A stretch of DNA of 64,000 nt from Vibrio splendidus. GTDB lineage: Bacteria; Pseudomonadota; Gammaproteobacteria; Enterobacterales; Vibrionaceae. Position numbers and translations under genes: made by a program. The notes under the pieces are model-generated. The model was not told the DNA's origin, did not search any database, and was given only the letters and a program-made list of their open reading frames with translations. The stretch covers positions 186,001 to 250,000 of the forward strand of contig NZ_LNRF01000006.1 in NCBI RefSeq assembly GCF_001557875.1, written 5' to 3'. Within the stretch, counting starts at the first letter, position 1; each line of letters opens with the position of its first letter. Shown one piece after another: positions 1 through 8,953 of the stretch.

Positions 1-117
1 GGTATCAACTACAGCGACACCCGCTGAATCGTAGCCTCGGTATTCTAGGCGGCGAAGGCCTTCTACTAAAATTTCGGCTACATCACGCTGTGCTACTGCA
101 CCAACAATTCCACACAT
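1..117 (-). CDS. glmS: Glutamine--fructose-6-phosphate aminotransferase, N-terminal fragment
   Basis: Only the first 39 codons are in the window; the rest lies beyond position 1. The reading begins [13 protein letters not shown] and continues to [15 protein letters not shown]. These are the class II glutamine amidotransferase N-terminus, with the catalytic Cys2 exposed after Met removal, and the typical [11 protein letters not shown] segment. The enzyme makes glucosamine-6-phosphate from fructose-6-phosphate and glutamine, the entry step to peptidoglycan and LPS amino sugars in the cytoplasm. It lies 106 bp downstream of a DeoR-family regulator on the same strand, which suggests a regulator-target pair. 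Confidence 0.95.
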   Translation of the reverse strand, partial: MCGIVGAVAQRDVAEILVEGLRRLEYRGYDSAGVAVVDT

Positions 118-223
118 AGTTTCACTCCATCAATTTCGTTTATTCCTATTGGCAGCAAGCAAAGGCCATATCTTTATTAAGATCAATTATAGGAAGGTAA
201 ATGCATAATACTTAAATTTGTTT

Positions 224-994
224 TTACGCTGGATCTGTCAGGATCACGCGAACATCATGTGATTCGATACTTGCTATGGATTCTTCGCCTAAGTCTGTAT
301 CTGTAATTAAGATGTCAATGTGTTCCCATGCCAGCTCTAAGTTTGGGATCTTTCGTCCCACTTTTTCCGACTCAACCATCACGATCACTTCTCGTGACAC
401 TTCAGCCATTACTTTGCTCAGGCCAACCAGTTCGTTAAACGTGGTTGTGCCTCTATCAAGGTCGATACCATCGGCCCCGATAAATAGTTGGTCAAAATCG
501 TAAGCGCGAAGCACCGACTCTGCGACTTTGCCTTGGAAAGAGTCCGAATGGGTATCCCAAGTGCCGCCAGTCATTAATAACGTCGGCTCGCTTTCAAGCT
601 CATTAAGCGCATTAGCGACGTGCAATGAGTTGGTCATAACAACCAAACCACGCTTAGCATTTAGCTGCTGAATTAGGGCACCGGTAGTACTGCCACTATC
701 GATCACGATGCGGTTATGGTCGCGAATTAAATCTGCAGCAGCTTTTGCCAATGAAATCTTTCGAGTCGAAACTTGTTGACCCAGTTCTTCGTTGACAACC
801 TCTTTCGGTAACGAAATCGCACCACCATAACGGCGTAAAAGCTGACCGTTTTTCTCTAAAGACGCCAAGTCCTTTCTAATAGTGACCTCTGAGGTTTCGA
901 ACTTAGCGGATAATTCATCAACACTAACCTCCCCTTTTTCATTCACTAGGTTAGAAATTGCATGTCTTCTGAGCTGAGTGTTTCGTTTCGACAT
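224..994 (-). CDS. DeoR/GlpR-family transcriptional regulator, GlmR-like, upstream of glmS
   Basis: 256 residues, the usual DeoR-family length. The N-terminus is a winged helix (about residues 5-60, ISNLVNEKGEVSVDELSAKF, then TIRKDLASLE). The rest is the sugar-phosphate-sensing DeoRC domain with the phosphate-binding signature DSGSTTGALI near residue 98. Position directly upstream of glmS, same strand, parallels Pseudomonas GlmR, a DeoR-type repressor of glmS responding to glucosamine-6-phosphate; equivalence here is inference. TTTCG-type repeats flank its start and one lies in the gap before glmS, suggesting autoregulation and control of glmS. No strong Shine-Dalgarno precedes the chosen ATG. 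Confidence 0.85.
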   Translation of the reverse strand: MSKRNTQLRRHAISNLVNEKGEVSVDELSAKFETSEVTIRKDLASLEKNGQLLRRYGGAISLPKEVVNEELGQQVSTRKISLAKAAADLIRDHNRIVIDSGSTTGALIQQLNAKRGLVVMTNSLHVANALNELESEPTLLMTGGTWDTHSDSFQGKVAESVLRAYDFDQLFIGADGIDLDRGTTTFNELVGLSKVMAEVSREVIVMVESEKVGRKIPNLELAWEHIDILITDTDLGEESIASIESHDVRVILTDPA

Positions 995-1048
995 TTAAAA
1001 AAGGCCATTAAGTTTCGATATGAAAGATATTATAGTTACAACGAAACT
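981..1048. promoter_or_regulatory. TTTCG repeats near the DeoR-family regulator start, candidate operator
   Basis: TTTCG occurs twice in tandem at 981-990 and again at 1013-1017. Its complement CGAAA is at 1042-1046. AGTTTCG (1011-1017) and CGAAACT (1042-1048) form an inverted repeat. A further TTTCGTTT is at 134-141, just before glmS. DeoR-family proteins often bind short repeats of this kind, so this may be the site of the adjacent regulator; that is inference. Confidence 0.35.
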
Positions 1049-1423
1049 ATTTAGTCCATTTATTTTGATCCAAAAAATTAATAAATAGCGATAAAACCTT
1101 GTCCTAAGACAATTGTTAAGCAGTGATATTGAACTCATTAGGTGGTAGAATCCGCACCCGAAAAGAAAAAAAATTACAAAACTGACTGTTATTTTTTTGC
1201 AACTTACCGCCTATATAGTGGGGTAAGTCACAGAAAACCGATATTGAATCAAAATCTTTTGGTCATAAAATGACTAAAATTGATGAAAGACTTACAACTC
1301 TGAAGGACATATTGGAAGTCCCGCGCTTTTACACAACAGGCACAAAATGTTGATGTAGCGGACCAATCTTCAGAACTTAAATAAATTTCAAATTGTAACA
1401 ATACTTACCGGAGAGTACCTTCC
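1049..1423 (+). promoter_or_regulatory. pykF upstream region
   Basis: About 375 bp without a gene before pykF. It holds an inverted repeat ACTTACC/GGTAAGT at 1202-1228 around the self-complementary CTATATAG, and a short palindrome GTCAT-AAA-ATGAC at 1262-1274. Either could be a regulator site. I found no match to the Cra/FruR consensus that controls pykF in E. coli and could not fix a promoter with confidence. Confidence 0.3.
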
Positions 1424-2836
1424 ATGAAAAAGACCAAAATCGTATGTACGATTGGCCCTAAAACTGAATCTGTAGAGAAGCTAACTGAACTAGTAGATGC
1501 TGGCATGAACGTTATGCGTCTTAACTTCTCTCACGGTGATTTCGCAGAGCACGGCACTCGTATCGCGAACTTCCGTAAAGTAATGGAAAACAAAGGTGAG
1601 CAACTTGCTATCCTTCTAGATACTAAAGGTCCAGAAATCCGTACTATCAAACTTGAAGATGGTAACGACGTAGATCTAGTAGCTGGTCAAGAGTTCACTT
1701 TCACAACTGACGCAACAGTTGTTGGTAACAAAGACGTAGTAGCAGTAACTTACCTAGGTTTCGCTAAAGACCTAACAGCGGGTAACACTATCCTTGTTGA
1801 TGACGGCCTAATCGAAATGGAAGTTATCGCAACAACAGAAACTGAAGTTAAGTGTAAAGTTCTTAACAACGGTGCTCTAGGCGAAAACAAAGGTGTTAAC
1901 CTTCCTGGCGTTTCTGTTCAACTTCCTGCTCTTTCTGAGAAAGACAAAGCTGACCTTAAGTTTGGTTGTGAGCAAGGCGTAGATTTCGTTGCCGCTTCTT
2001 TCATCCGTAAAGAAGAAGACGTTAAAGAAATCCGTGAACTTCTAAATGCTAACGGCGGCGAGAACATCCACATCATTTCTAAGATTGAAAACCAAGAAGG
2101 TGTAGATAACTTCGATTCAATCCTTGAAGCTTCTGACGGCATCATGGTTGCTCGTGGTGACCTAGGTGTTGAAATCCCAGCTGAAGAAGTAATCTTCGCT
2201 CAGAAGATGATGATCGAGAAGTGTAACCGCGCACGTAAGATGGTTATCACTGCAACTCAAATGCTTGACTCTATGATCAGCAACCCACGTCCAACTCGTG
2301 CAGAAGCGGGTGACGTTGCGAACGCAATCATGGATGGTACTGATGCAGTAATGCTTTCTGGCGAAACTGCTAAAGGTAAGTACCCAGTTGAAGCTGTTAC
2401 TATCATGGCTCAAATCGCGAACCGTACTGATTCAGCTCTTAAAGCTGAGCTAGGTTCTCGTCTAGACAGCCCACGTCTACGCATCACTGAAGCAGTATGT
2501 AAAGGCGCTGTAGACACAGCAGAGAAGCTAGCTGCTCCTCTAATCGTTGTTGCAACTGAAGGCGGTAAGTCTGCACGTTCAGTACGTAAGTACTTCCCAA
2601 CTGCAAACATCCTTGCTCTAACAACTAACGAAAAGACAGCTGCACAGCTAGTTCTTACTAAAGGTGTTAAGCCAGTTCTTGTTGACTCTATCGAGAACAC
2701 AGACGCGTTCTACATCAACGGTAAAGAAATCGCTCTACAATCTGGCCTAGGTAACAAAGGCGACATCGTAGTTATGGTTTCTGGTGCTCTAGTAGCTTCT
2801 GGTACTACAAACACGGCATCTGTTCACGTTCTATAA
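1424..2836 (+). CDS. pykF: Pyruvate kinase I (PykF type)
   Basis: Final ATP-forming step of glycolysis: phosphoenolpyruvate + ADP to pyruvate + ATP, cytoplasmic. 470 residues, the PykF length. The protein starts [16 protein letters not shown], and contains the active-site segment [17 protein letters not shown], and the substrate loop [16 protein letters not shown]. The start is supported by a GGAGAG ribosome site 8 nt upstream. Codon use is strongly biased to a few codons, as expected of a highly expressed gene. Its neighbour glmS competes for fructose-6-phosphate. A strong terminator follows 28 bp after the stop. Confidence 0.97.
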   Translation: MKKTKIVCTIGPKTESVEKLTELVDAGMNVMRLNFSHGDFAEHGTRIANFRKVMENKGEQLAILLDTKGPEIRTIKLEDGNDVDLVAGQEFTFTTDATVVGNKDVVAVTYLGFAKDLTAGNTILVDDGLIEMEVIATTETEVKCKVLNNGALGENKGVNLPGVSVQLPALSEKDKADLKFGCEQGVDFVAASFIRKEEDVKEIRELLNANGGENIHIISKIENQEGVDNFDSILEASDGIMVARGDLGVEIPAEEVIFAQKMMIEKCNRARKMVITATQMLDSMISNPRPTRAEAGDVANAIMDGTDAVMLSGETAKGKYPVEAVTIMAQIANRTDSALKAELGSRLDSPRLRITEAVCKGAVDTAEKLAAPLIVVATEGGKSARSVRKYFPTANILALTTNEKTAAQLVLTKGVKPVLVDSIENTDAFYINGKEIALQSGLGNKGDIVVMVSGALVASGTTNTASVHVL

Positions 2837-2864
2837 GAATGAACCGATTCGTATAAAATATAAA

Positions 2865-2888
2865 AGAGGGCTTCGGCCCTCTTTTTTT
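2865..2888 (+). terminator. Rho-independent terminator of pykF
   Basis: Stem AGAGGGC/GCCCTCT (2865-2871 with 2876-2882) around a TTCG tetraloop, followed by a run of T. Confidence 0.93.
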
Positions 2889-3024
2889 ATGAAACAAAAT
2901 CTTGCCTAACTTTTCAGTACGCTGTATTATCAATCGCAATAGAACTACGTACTGTTAACTTCCAATTAGCTCTTTCAAAGAGACGGATTAGCAGACTAGA
3001 AATCATATATAGATGAGGTTTGTA

Positions 3025-3684
3025 ATGTCTAGTCCTACGCTCACTGACAAAGTATCAAAGATGATTCGCCAAGATATTCTTAATGGTGAGTTAACCCCAG
3101 GCCAAAAGCTCGTTGTTGCTGATCTAAAAGCACGCTACAACGTTGGCGCATCTCCTATTCGCGAAGCCTTGGTACAGTTATCTTGGAGTAAATACGTAAA
3201 GCTAGAGCCACAAAAGGGCTGCTGGGTATCTCCTGTATCAAAGAAAGAACTGAATGACCTATACGAAAGTCTTCGTGTTGTATCATCTGTTCTGCTTAAA
3301 AAAGCGATTTCAGCAGGTGATGAGAGTTGGGAACTGGATGTACTAACGTCTTACCATAAACTGTCACGAGTGCAGTACGTATCTGAAGAGTTTGATTGTG
3401 TTGAATGGGAAGAGCGCCATCAGCAATTCCATGTCGCACTGCTTGAAGGTGCCGATTCAGAGAACATGTTTAAATTCTTTGATGACTTGATCAACCAAGT
3501 GAAACGTTACCGCTTCCTAGCAATGTCTGCAGAAAATGCATCTGATGATCTGTTCAATATTGATGAGCACGAAATGATCATGAAACTAGTACTCTCTAAG
3601 AATGTAGAACAAGCGACAGAACTGCTTGATCAACACTTACTAGGTTCAATGAAACGAATTGAAGAAGTTATCGAAGCTGCATAA
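3025..3684 (+). CDS. GntR-family transcriptional regulator (FadR/FCD subfamily)
   Basis: 219 residues from the chosen start. The N-terminal 70 residues form a GntR winged helix (VSKMIRQDILNGELTPGQKL, then SPIREALVQLS). The rest is an all-helical FCD-type ligand domain with WEERHQQFHVALLEGADSE and a late DEHEMIMKLV; these match the Asp/His metal-ligand positions of that domain, which commonly binds small carboxylates. An upstream in-frame ATG at 3013 exists, but GAGG (3015-3018) sits 6-7 nt before ATG 3025, so 3025 is preferred. It is CsiR/PdhR-like; its target is not evident. A single-gene unit with its own terminator. Confidence 0.85.
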   Translation: MSSPTLTDKVSKMIRQDILNGELTPGQKLVVADLKARYNVGASPIREALVQLSWSKYVKLEPQKGCWVSPVSKKELNDLYESLRVVSSVLLKKAISAGDESWELDVLTSYHKLSRVQYVSEEFDCVEWEERHQQFHVALLEGADSENMFKFFDDLINQVKRYRFLAMSAENASDDLFNIDEHEMIMKLVLSKNVEQATELLDQHLLGSMKRIEEVIEAA

Positions 3685-3710
3685 TGCCAAGATAGATTCT
3701 CACCAAATAA

Positions 3711-3738
3711 AAACGGAGCCCAACGGCTCCGTTTTTTT
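3711..3738. terminator. Bidirectional terminator between the GntR gene and the 43-aa gene
   Basis: Perfect 10-bp stem AAACGGAGCC/GGCTCCGTTT (3711-3720 with 3725-3734), loop CAAC. Ts follow on + and As precede, so it can end transcription from both convergent genes. Confidence 0.92.
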
Positions 3739-3755
3739 CCAGTACCACGACTGAA

Positions 3756-3887
3756 CTACCACCCAAAAAACTCTTTGTGATGAGTATTGAGCAGCACAAC
3801 CATAGGTAAAAAATACAATGCACTCAGCTGAAAGCCAAGAATGGCTAATGTGCCTATGGTTAACCTCACTAAAAAATCGACAAACAT
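3756..3887 (-). CDS. Small predicted membrane protein, 43 aa, unrecognised
   Basis: Short gene on the minus strand, start ATG at 3887, stop TAG at 3756. The protein begins MFVDFLVRLTIGTLAILGFQ and ends HHKEFFGW. One hydrophobic segment of about 25 residues (FLVRLTIGTLAILGF then LSALYFLPMVVLL) fits one long or two short membrane helices. The start has a near-ideal ribosome site, AGAGG with 6 nt spacing, and the gene ends 18 bp before a strong bidirectional hairpin; both support real expression. I do not recognise the family. It lies between a GntR regulator and a diguanylate cyclase, with no clear operon partner. Confidence 0.7.
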   Translation of the reverse strand: MFVDFLVRLTIGTLAILGFQLSALYFLPMVVLLNTHHKEFFGW

Positions 3888-4261
3888 ACCACGCCTCTTT
3901 TAACCAGACTGTATGATCCCCAAACTCTTGCTCCAGCTAACCTAATTCTACTGCTGCCTTTCAAATTGTTGATAAGGCTAGCTAACCAGCTGAATTAAGT
4001 TAACGGTGTCATCCTTTTACATCTGGTAAACACTCTATTTATTACATCGTTTAACACGATGTAATCTGAAGCAAAGTAGTTTACTTATTGTTCATTTTAG
4101 CTCAAATTTTCACCAACATTAGACTTTAGTCTAACTGTATAGATTTTGTGACATAGGTCGCTCAAAAGTGAGATTCCTAATAAAAAGGGGAAAGGGAAAA
4201 TGAATCGAGGAGCAGCTTGAAAGGTGAAGCAAATAGAAGAGAGGGCTAAATAGAGGCGAAC
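3888..4261. other. Intergenic region with one perfect inverted repeat
   Basis: 374 bp between the small membrane gene and the end of the diguanylate cyclase gene. Besides the inverted repeat at 4041-4065 I see no coding potential with a ribosome site and no T-tailed hairpin for the cyclase gene. Confidence 0.5.
4041..4065. promoter_or_regulatory. Perfect 10-bp inverted repeat, candidate operator
   Basis: ATTACATCGT and ACGATGTAAT (4041-4050, 4056-4065), spacer TTAAC. No T tract follows on either strand, so a protein-binding site is likelier than a terminator. It lies about 154 bp upstream of the 43-aa gene and downstream of the cyclase gene. Confidence 0.5.
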
Positions 4262-6145
4262 CTAAGCGACATCATCATAGCTAGGACACATAGAGACCGT
4301 GTTACGGCCAGACGATTTAGATTCGTAAAGCGCAACATCCGCACACTTGTATGAGCGAGTGCTGTTACTGGTTAAATCCGTAAAGCCAACACTCACGGTT
4401 ACCTTAGTTCCGGCGGCTAGCTCAATCTCGATTCGTAAACGATCCAATACGCGTTTTGCTTCTGGCAGTGAGGTGTGTGGCATCAAGAGTGCAAACTCTT
4501 CTCCTCCGACACGTGCAACAAAGTCAGTCCCACGAAGGCTGTCTTGCAGAAGTTTAGCAACACCAGCAATCACTCGGTCGCCTTCGTCGTGGCCAAGTTC
4601 GTCATTGATTCGCTTAAAGTTATCGATGTCGACTAAGGCTAAGCAAGTAGTCGCTTCATTAGGATAACGTTCAACCAAGCGAGAGTAGTAAGCCAACTGC
4701 TCTTCAAACTTTCGTCGGTTCCAAAGATTACTCAAAGAGTCACGTTCACTTAAGATCCTCAAACGCACCTCAAGCTCCTTCCTTACGGAAATATCAACCA
4801 ACGAGGTGATGTAGTAGCTGACTTTACCCGAACTGTTTTTGACCGCATGCACTCGCATGATTGCAGTAAAAGGAATTCGTAACTTGTTCTTACACTGAAC
4901 TTCCCCTTCCCATACTTCTTCTTGTTCTAAATGGCTCCAGATGGTCGAACTTGAGAGCACTTGGTCGGTATTCTCAAGCAACAACTGCAATGCATTCTGG
5001 CCAATAACTTGTTTTTTGCTGTACCCAGTCATGTTCTCAAATTCGTTGTTGATCATCATTGTACGGTGCTGCTTATCAGAGATCATCACTGCCGACATAC
5101 CATTCAATGCCGCGCGCGCCAATTTACTCTCAAGACTTCGGCGTCGATAGTGCGTCACCAAATAAGCAAACGGGAAGGCGAAAATCAGCACCGTAATCAA
5201 AACAATGATCTCTTCATAGGCCAGATCATTCAGATCACGCTCAGCCCGATCCATCAATTGCTTCTGATTAAGTTGAATCAGCAAATGGACCTTTTGACTG
5301 TTTGCGAGCATAACCGTGTTAAAGGCAAACAAATTACCATCTTCAAAAACATATCCAGCCTGATCATTGGAAATAGCATCCCACGTCTTAGGCGCGATAT
5401 TTTTCAGGTTGTACCCTTTTCTTTCAGGAATAGAGTCACCGAACAGCTTACCGCTGTTGTTACTCGCGATGAAGTAACCCGCTTCATTGAGAACTTCTGC
5501 TCTAAGATCGTTATCAGGTGAAAAGCTAAGACGCGATGATAGGCCCCATACATCGAGGTTAATAACAAGGTAGCCCACTCTTTTGTCAGGGGTTTCTACG
5601 GGAGTAAATACACGGATTACTGGCGAATAAGGAAAGGTGACTTCACCATGCTCCGTTTCAAGCTCAATACCCCAACCACCAATCTGTTCAGCTTCTAGTT
5701 TTTGAGCGTATTGGAAGTAGCTAGAATCCGACCTATCTTGCAGATGTTGAGGGAGCGTCACCCTACCGGTATCAGAGGAATAATTAACCCGCACCAGTTC
5801 TTTACCTGTGATATCTAACAGATGGATTTGTGTATACCACTTCTGATTCACAAGAACAGATTGCCAGACCTCTTCAAGTAGACCTTTGGTTTGGTCTGAA
5901 GGAGAAGAAGCAAAGTTAACCAAGCTCTGGCTATGACTGAGTAGCTCCATTACCGAGACTAACTGAGTCTTAAGAAGATCATAATCTCGCTTGGCATACA
6001 CTAACTGATGGACGGCTTGCTTAGCCGAGTAGTCAAAGCTCTGCTGTTTTACTTCTTTGTAGCGCTGTAAATAGTACAGGCATACTGCAGAAGACAATAT
6101 GATAGAGATAATCAGCAATGTAATTATTGATTTTTTATTTCGCAT
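4262..6145 (-). CDS. Membrane diguanylate cyclase with periplasmic sensor, PAS and GGDEF domains
   Basis: Makes cyclic di-GMP from two GTP at the inner membrane. 627 residues: membrane helix about 6-25, periplasmic Cache-like sensor about 30-305, second helix about 312-332, PAS domain about 344-455, GGDEF domain about 465-618. The active-site motif is intact as GGEEF at 547-551. RGTD at 538-541 lies exactly five residues before it, an intact inhibitory (I) site, so product feedback is expected. No EAL or HD-GYP domain. The ligand of the sensor cannot be told from sequence. Transcribed alone: ilvH, on the same strand upstream, is cut off by a terminator. Confidence 0.93.
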   Translation of the reverse strand: MRNKKSIITLLIISIILSSAVCLYYLQRYKEVKQQSFDYSAKQAVHQLVYAKRDYDLLKTQLVSVMELLSHSQSLVNFASSPSDQTKGLLEEVWQSVLVNQKWYTQIHLLDITGKELVRVNYSSDTGRVTLPQHLQDRSDSSYFQYAQKLEAEQIGGWGIELETEHGEVTFPYSPVIRVFTPVETPDKRVGYLVINLDVWGLSSRLSFSPDNDLRAEVLNEAGYFIASNNSGKLFGDSIPERKGYNLKNIAPKTWDAISNDQAGYVFEDGNLFAFNTVMLANSQKVHLLIQLNQKQLMDRAERDLNDLAYEEIIVLITVLIFAFPFAYLVTHYRRRSLESKLARAALNGMSAVMISDKQHRTMMINNEFENMTGYSKKQVIGQNALQLLLENTDQVLSSSTIWSHLEQEEVWEGEVQCKNKLRIPFTAIMRVHAVKNSSGKVSYYITSLVDISVRKELEVRLRILSERDSLSNLWNRRKFEEQLAYYSRLVERYPNEATTCLALVDIDNFKRINDELGHDEGDRVIAGVAKLLQDSLRGTDFVARVGGEEFALLMPHTSLPEAKRVLDRLRIEIELAAGTKVTVSVGFTDLTSNSTRSYKCADVALYESKSSGRNTVSMCPSYDDVA

Positions 6146-6207
6146 TGCTAACTCAGATGAATGGAAGTGCAGCGCAGGATTATAGCACTCTAAAAAATTA
6201 ACAAAAT

Positions 6208-6233
6208 AAAAGCCGCTTAAAAAAGCGGCTTTT
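6208..6233 (-). terminator. Terminator of the ilvIH operon
   Basis: Stem AAAAGCCGCTT/AAGCGGCTTTT (6208-6218 with 6223-6233), loop AAAA. A-rich plus-strand DNA at 6203-6211 gives the U tract in minus-strand RNA. Confidence 0.9.
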
Positions 6234-6258
6234 AAGTTATTTTTTAAAGACTTATCGC

Positions 6259-6753
6259 CTAGGCTTTCAACGCTCGTTCGCCTCGTGCGATGCCAACAAC
6301 ACCACTTCGAGCTACTTCAAGTACTTCCGTCACTTCAGACAATGCCTGAATGAAAGCATCAAGCTTCTCGCTAGTGCCGGCCATTTGAACCGTATATTGA
6401 GAAGCCGTTACATCAACGATTTGCCCACGGAAAATATCAGCCGTACGCTTCACTTCTGCACGAGCAAAGCCGCTCGCGCGTACTTTTACCATCAACAGCT
6501 CACGCTCGATATGCTCAAGCTCAGACACTTCTTGTACCTTAAGTACATCGATTAGTTTATGTAGCTGTTTCTGGATCTGCTCAAGCTGCATTTCGCTTGA
6601 GTTAGTGGTTACGTTCAGACGAGACAGCGTCGGATCATCGGTTGGAGATACGTTCAAAGACTCGATGTTGTAGCCACGCTGAGAAAACAAGCCAACCACA
6701 CGAGAAAGTGCACCAGGTTGGTTTTCCATTAATAGTGAAATGATGTGTCTCAT
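6259..6753 (-). CDS. ilvH: Acetolactate synthase III, regulatory small subunit
   Basis: 164 residues. The N-terminal ACT domain (MRHIISLLMENQPGALSRVV, then GYNIESLNVSPT) binds valine at the subunit interface and confers feedback inhibition on the catalytic subunit. The C-terminal half matches the ALS small-subunit domain. It begins 1 bp after the ilvI stop codon, so the two are translationally coupled and made together. The ilvIH label rather than ilvBN or ilvGM rests on subunit size and on the neighbouring leuO and leuABCD, the arrangement known from enterobacteria. Confidence 0.95.
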   Translation of the reverse strand: MRHIISLLMENQPGALSRVVGLFSQRGYNIESLNVSPTDDPTLSRLNVTTNSSEMQLEQIQKQLHKLIDVLKVQEVSELEHIERELLMVKVRASGFARAEVKRTADIFRGQIVDVTASQYTVQMAGTSEKLDAFIQALSEVTEVLEVARSGVVGIARGERALKA

Positions 6754-6754
6754 A

Positions 6755-8494
6755 TTATGTTCTCTCCGTTTTGCTTAGCCACATGTTATCCATACCCTCG
6801 CCTTTGATCTGCATTGGGTATACGTGCTCGGTGTCATCCACACTGATATCGACAAATACCAAACGGTCTTTCATCGCGAGTGCTTTTTCCAAACCTGATT
6901 CCAGTTCATCCGGAGATGAAATGCGCATACCAACGTGGCCGTAAGCCTCGGCGATAGCAGCAAAATCAGGAACAGAGTCCATATATGAGTTAGAGTGACG
7001 GCCTTGATAAACAATGTCTTGCCACTGTTTTACCATGCCTAAGAAACGGTTGTTAAGGTTAATGATCTTAACTGGGATATTGTATTGCAGCGCAGTCGAC
7101 AGCTCTTGGATGTTCATTTGAATACTGCCATCACCAGTTACCACAACCACTTCTTCGTCTGGCTTAGCAAACTTAACCCCCATACCAGCAGGCAGACCAA
7201 AGCCCATCGTGCCTAAGCCACCAGAGTTAATCCAACGGCGTGGCTTGTTGAATGGGTAGTACAATGCTGCAAACATTTGGTGCTGACCTACATCCGAAGC
7301 AACGTAAGCATCACCATTAGTTACTTTATGAAGTGTTTCAATAACTTGTTGTGGTTTGATGCACTCTGAAGATTTTTCATAAGCTAGGCAATCACGATCT
7401 TGCCACACCTTGATTTCACTCCACCAGCTTTCCATTGCTTCTGCATCATTAGTTCCACCTTGCTCAACCAGCAGGTTAACCATGCTCTCTAGTACTTTTT
7501 CAGCAGAACCTACAATCGGTAAGTCCACTTTCACGTTCTTAGAGATCGAAGATGGGTCGATATCAATATGCATGATCTTTGCGTTCGGGCAATACTTATC
7601 CAGGTTATTGGTCGTACGGTCATCAAAGCGTACACCGACACCAAAGATAAGATCAGCATTATGCATCGCCATATTAGCTTCATACAAACCATGCATACCT
7701 AGCATACCCAAAGAGTTCTTATGAGTGCCAGGGAAAGCGCCAAGCCCCATTAGGGTACTTACTACGGGTAAATTCAGTGCTTCAGCTAATTTGATTAGCT
7801 GTTTATCTGCTTCAGAAATAACCGCACCACCACCGACGTAAAGTACTGGTTTCTTCGCTTCAAGAAGGGCTTTTAACGCCTTTTTAATCTGACCTTTATG
7901 ACCCGTAACCGTTGGGTTATACGAACGCATTTTGATCGTTTCTGGGTATTCATAAGGAAGCTTGATTTGTGGGTTTAAGATGTCTTTTGGCAGATCAATA
8001 ACCACAGGACCAGGACGTCCTGTCGTTGAAATATAGAATGCTTTTTTAACGACTTCAGGGATGTCTTCCGCTTTCTTAACTAAGAAGCTGTGTTTAACGA
8101 TCGGGCGTGATACACCAACGATGTCACACTCTTGGAAGGCGTCGTTACCAATAAGGTTATTTGGTACGTTACCAGAAATAACAATCATTGGGATTGAGTC
8201 CATGTAGGCTGTTGCAATACCAGTAACGGTATTGGTCGCACCGGGACCAGAACACACAAGTACTACACCCGGTTTACCGGTAGAACGAGTATAGCCATCT
8301 GCCATGTGGGTAGCGGCTTGTTCGTGTCGTACTAATACGTGTTTAATTTCAGCAGTTTTAGCATGCAGCGCATCGTAGATATCAAGTACAGAACCACCTG
8401 GGTAACCAAAGATTTGTTCTACACCCTCTTCAATCAGAGACTGCACCACCATCTCAGCGCCGGATAACATTGCTGTTTCAGGTTTTGTTGTCAT
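6755..8494 (-). CDS. ilvI: Acetolactate synthase III, catalytic large subunit
   Basis: First common step of valine, leucine and isoleucine synthesis: condenses pyruvate with pyruvate or 2-oxobutyrate, using thiamine diphosphate, Mg2+ and FAD. 579 residues. The catalytic Glu is in [15 protein letters not shown], and the ThDP motif runs from [12 protein letters not shown] to NLNN. The ATG at 8494 ([10 protein letters not shown]) has an AGGAG ribosome site about 7 nt upstream; a longer TTG-initiated reading from 8518 would place that site inside the gene and is rejected. Product feeds leuABCD encoded 11 kb away, with LeuO between them. Confidence 0.96.
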   Translation of the reverse strand: MTTKPETAMLSGAEMVVQSLIEEGVEQIFGYPGGSVLDIYDALHAKTAEIKHVLVRHEQAATHMADGYTRSTGKPGVVLVCSGPGATNTVTGIATAYMDSIPMIVISGNVPNNLIGNDAFQECDIVGVSRPIVKHSFLVKKAEDIPEVVKKAFYISTTGRPGPVVIDLPKDILNPQIKLPYEYPETIKMRSYNPTVTGHKGQIKKALKALLEAKKPVLYVGGGAVISEADKQLIKLAEALNLPVVSTLMGLGAFPGTHKNSLGMLGMHGLYEANMAMHNADLIFGVGVRFDDRTTNNLDKYCPNAKIMHIDIDPSSISKNVKVDLPIVGSAEKVLESMVNLLVEQGGTNDAEAMESWWSEIKVWQDRDCLAYEKSSECIKPQQVIETLHKVTNGDAYVASDVGQHQMFAALYYPFNKPRRWINSGGLGTMGFGLPAGMGVKFAKPDEEVVVVTGDGSIQMNIQELSTALQYNIPVKIINLNNRFLGMVKQWQDIVYQGRHSNSYMDSVPDFAAIAEAYGHVGMRISSPDELESGLEKALAMKDRLVFVDISVDDTEHVYPMQIKGEGMDNMWLSKTERT

Positions 8495-8878
8495 ATTGCT
8501 CTCCTCACCAGTTTCCAATCATATTTGGTGAACATGTTGGGCTGGTTTTTCATAGTCTAGGGCTTATTCGTAGCCTAATTCGAAATACTTCCACTTTTTC
8601 GGCTATGGCTGTCTGTCGTGATAACAACAAACAGTAATACGAAACAACTTTAACGCTTTATTATCATCTGGTCTAACACCTGTTATTCGGCAACTGTGCC
8701 AAAAAACCAACTATTAGCTCAAAGCATTAAATAAAACCCAATCCAGACCCCAGCAATAGGTTTAAACACTAGTTACCAGACAAAAAAAAGCACTTAATAT
8801 TTCAATAGATCGCGATTTATCGATTAACAGCGAGCTTTCTGGCGTGCGTTTTCGCACATTGTGCATGTCATTAGATAC
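8495..8878 (-). promoter_or_regulatory. ilvI upstream region
   Basis: About 380 bp, A+T-rich, before ilvI. I see no leader peptide rich in branched-chain codons followed by a terminator, unlike the leu operon below. Long A+T-rich leaders of ilvIH are bound by Lrp in enterobacteria; here that is only an expectation, because I could not pick clear Lrp sites. Confidence 0.35.
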
Positions 8879-8880
8879 AA

Positions 8881-8922
8881 AAAATCCCCCTAAAAATGCA
8901 ATCACATCCGTAGGGGGATTTT
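8881..8922 (-). terminator. Terminator of the acyl-CoA ligase gene
   Basis: Arms AAAATCCCCCT (8881-8891) and AGGGGGATTTT (8912-8922) with a 20-nt loop. A-rich plus-strand sequence to the left gives a U tract on the minus strand. Confidence 0.85.
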
Positions 8923-8953
8923 TAAACAACTGAAAATTTATCTAAGCAGAAAA

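Noticed and set aside
4961..5521. 186-codon open frame on + opposite the diguanylate cyclase
   Set aside because: No ribosome site, composition of a shadow frame (runs of His, Ile, Leu), and it lies within a well-conserved domain gene on the other strand.
8493..8534. 13-codon frame ending at the ilvI start codon (overlap ATGA)
   Set aside because: No ribosome site before its ATG and no branched-chain codons; overlap with ilvI is probably chance.
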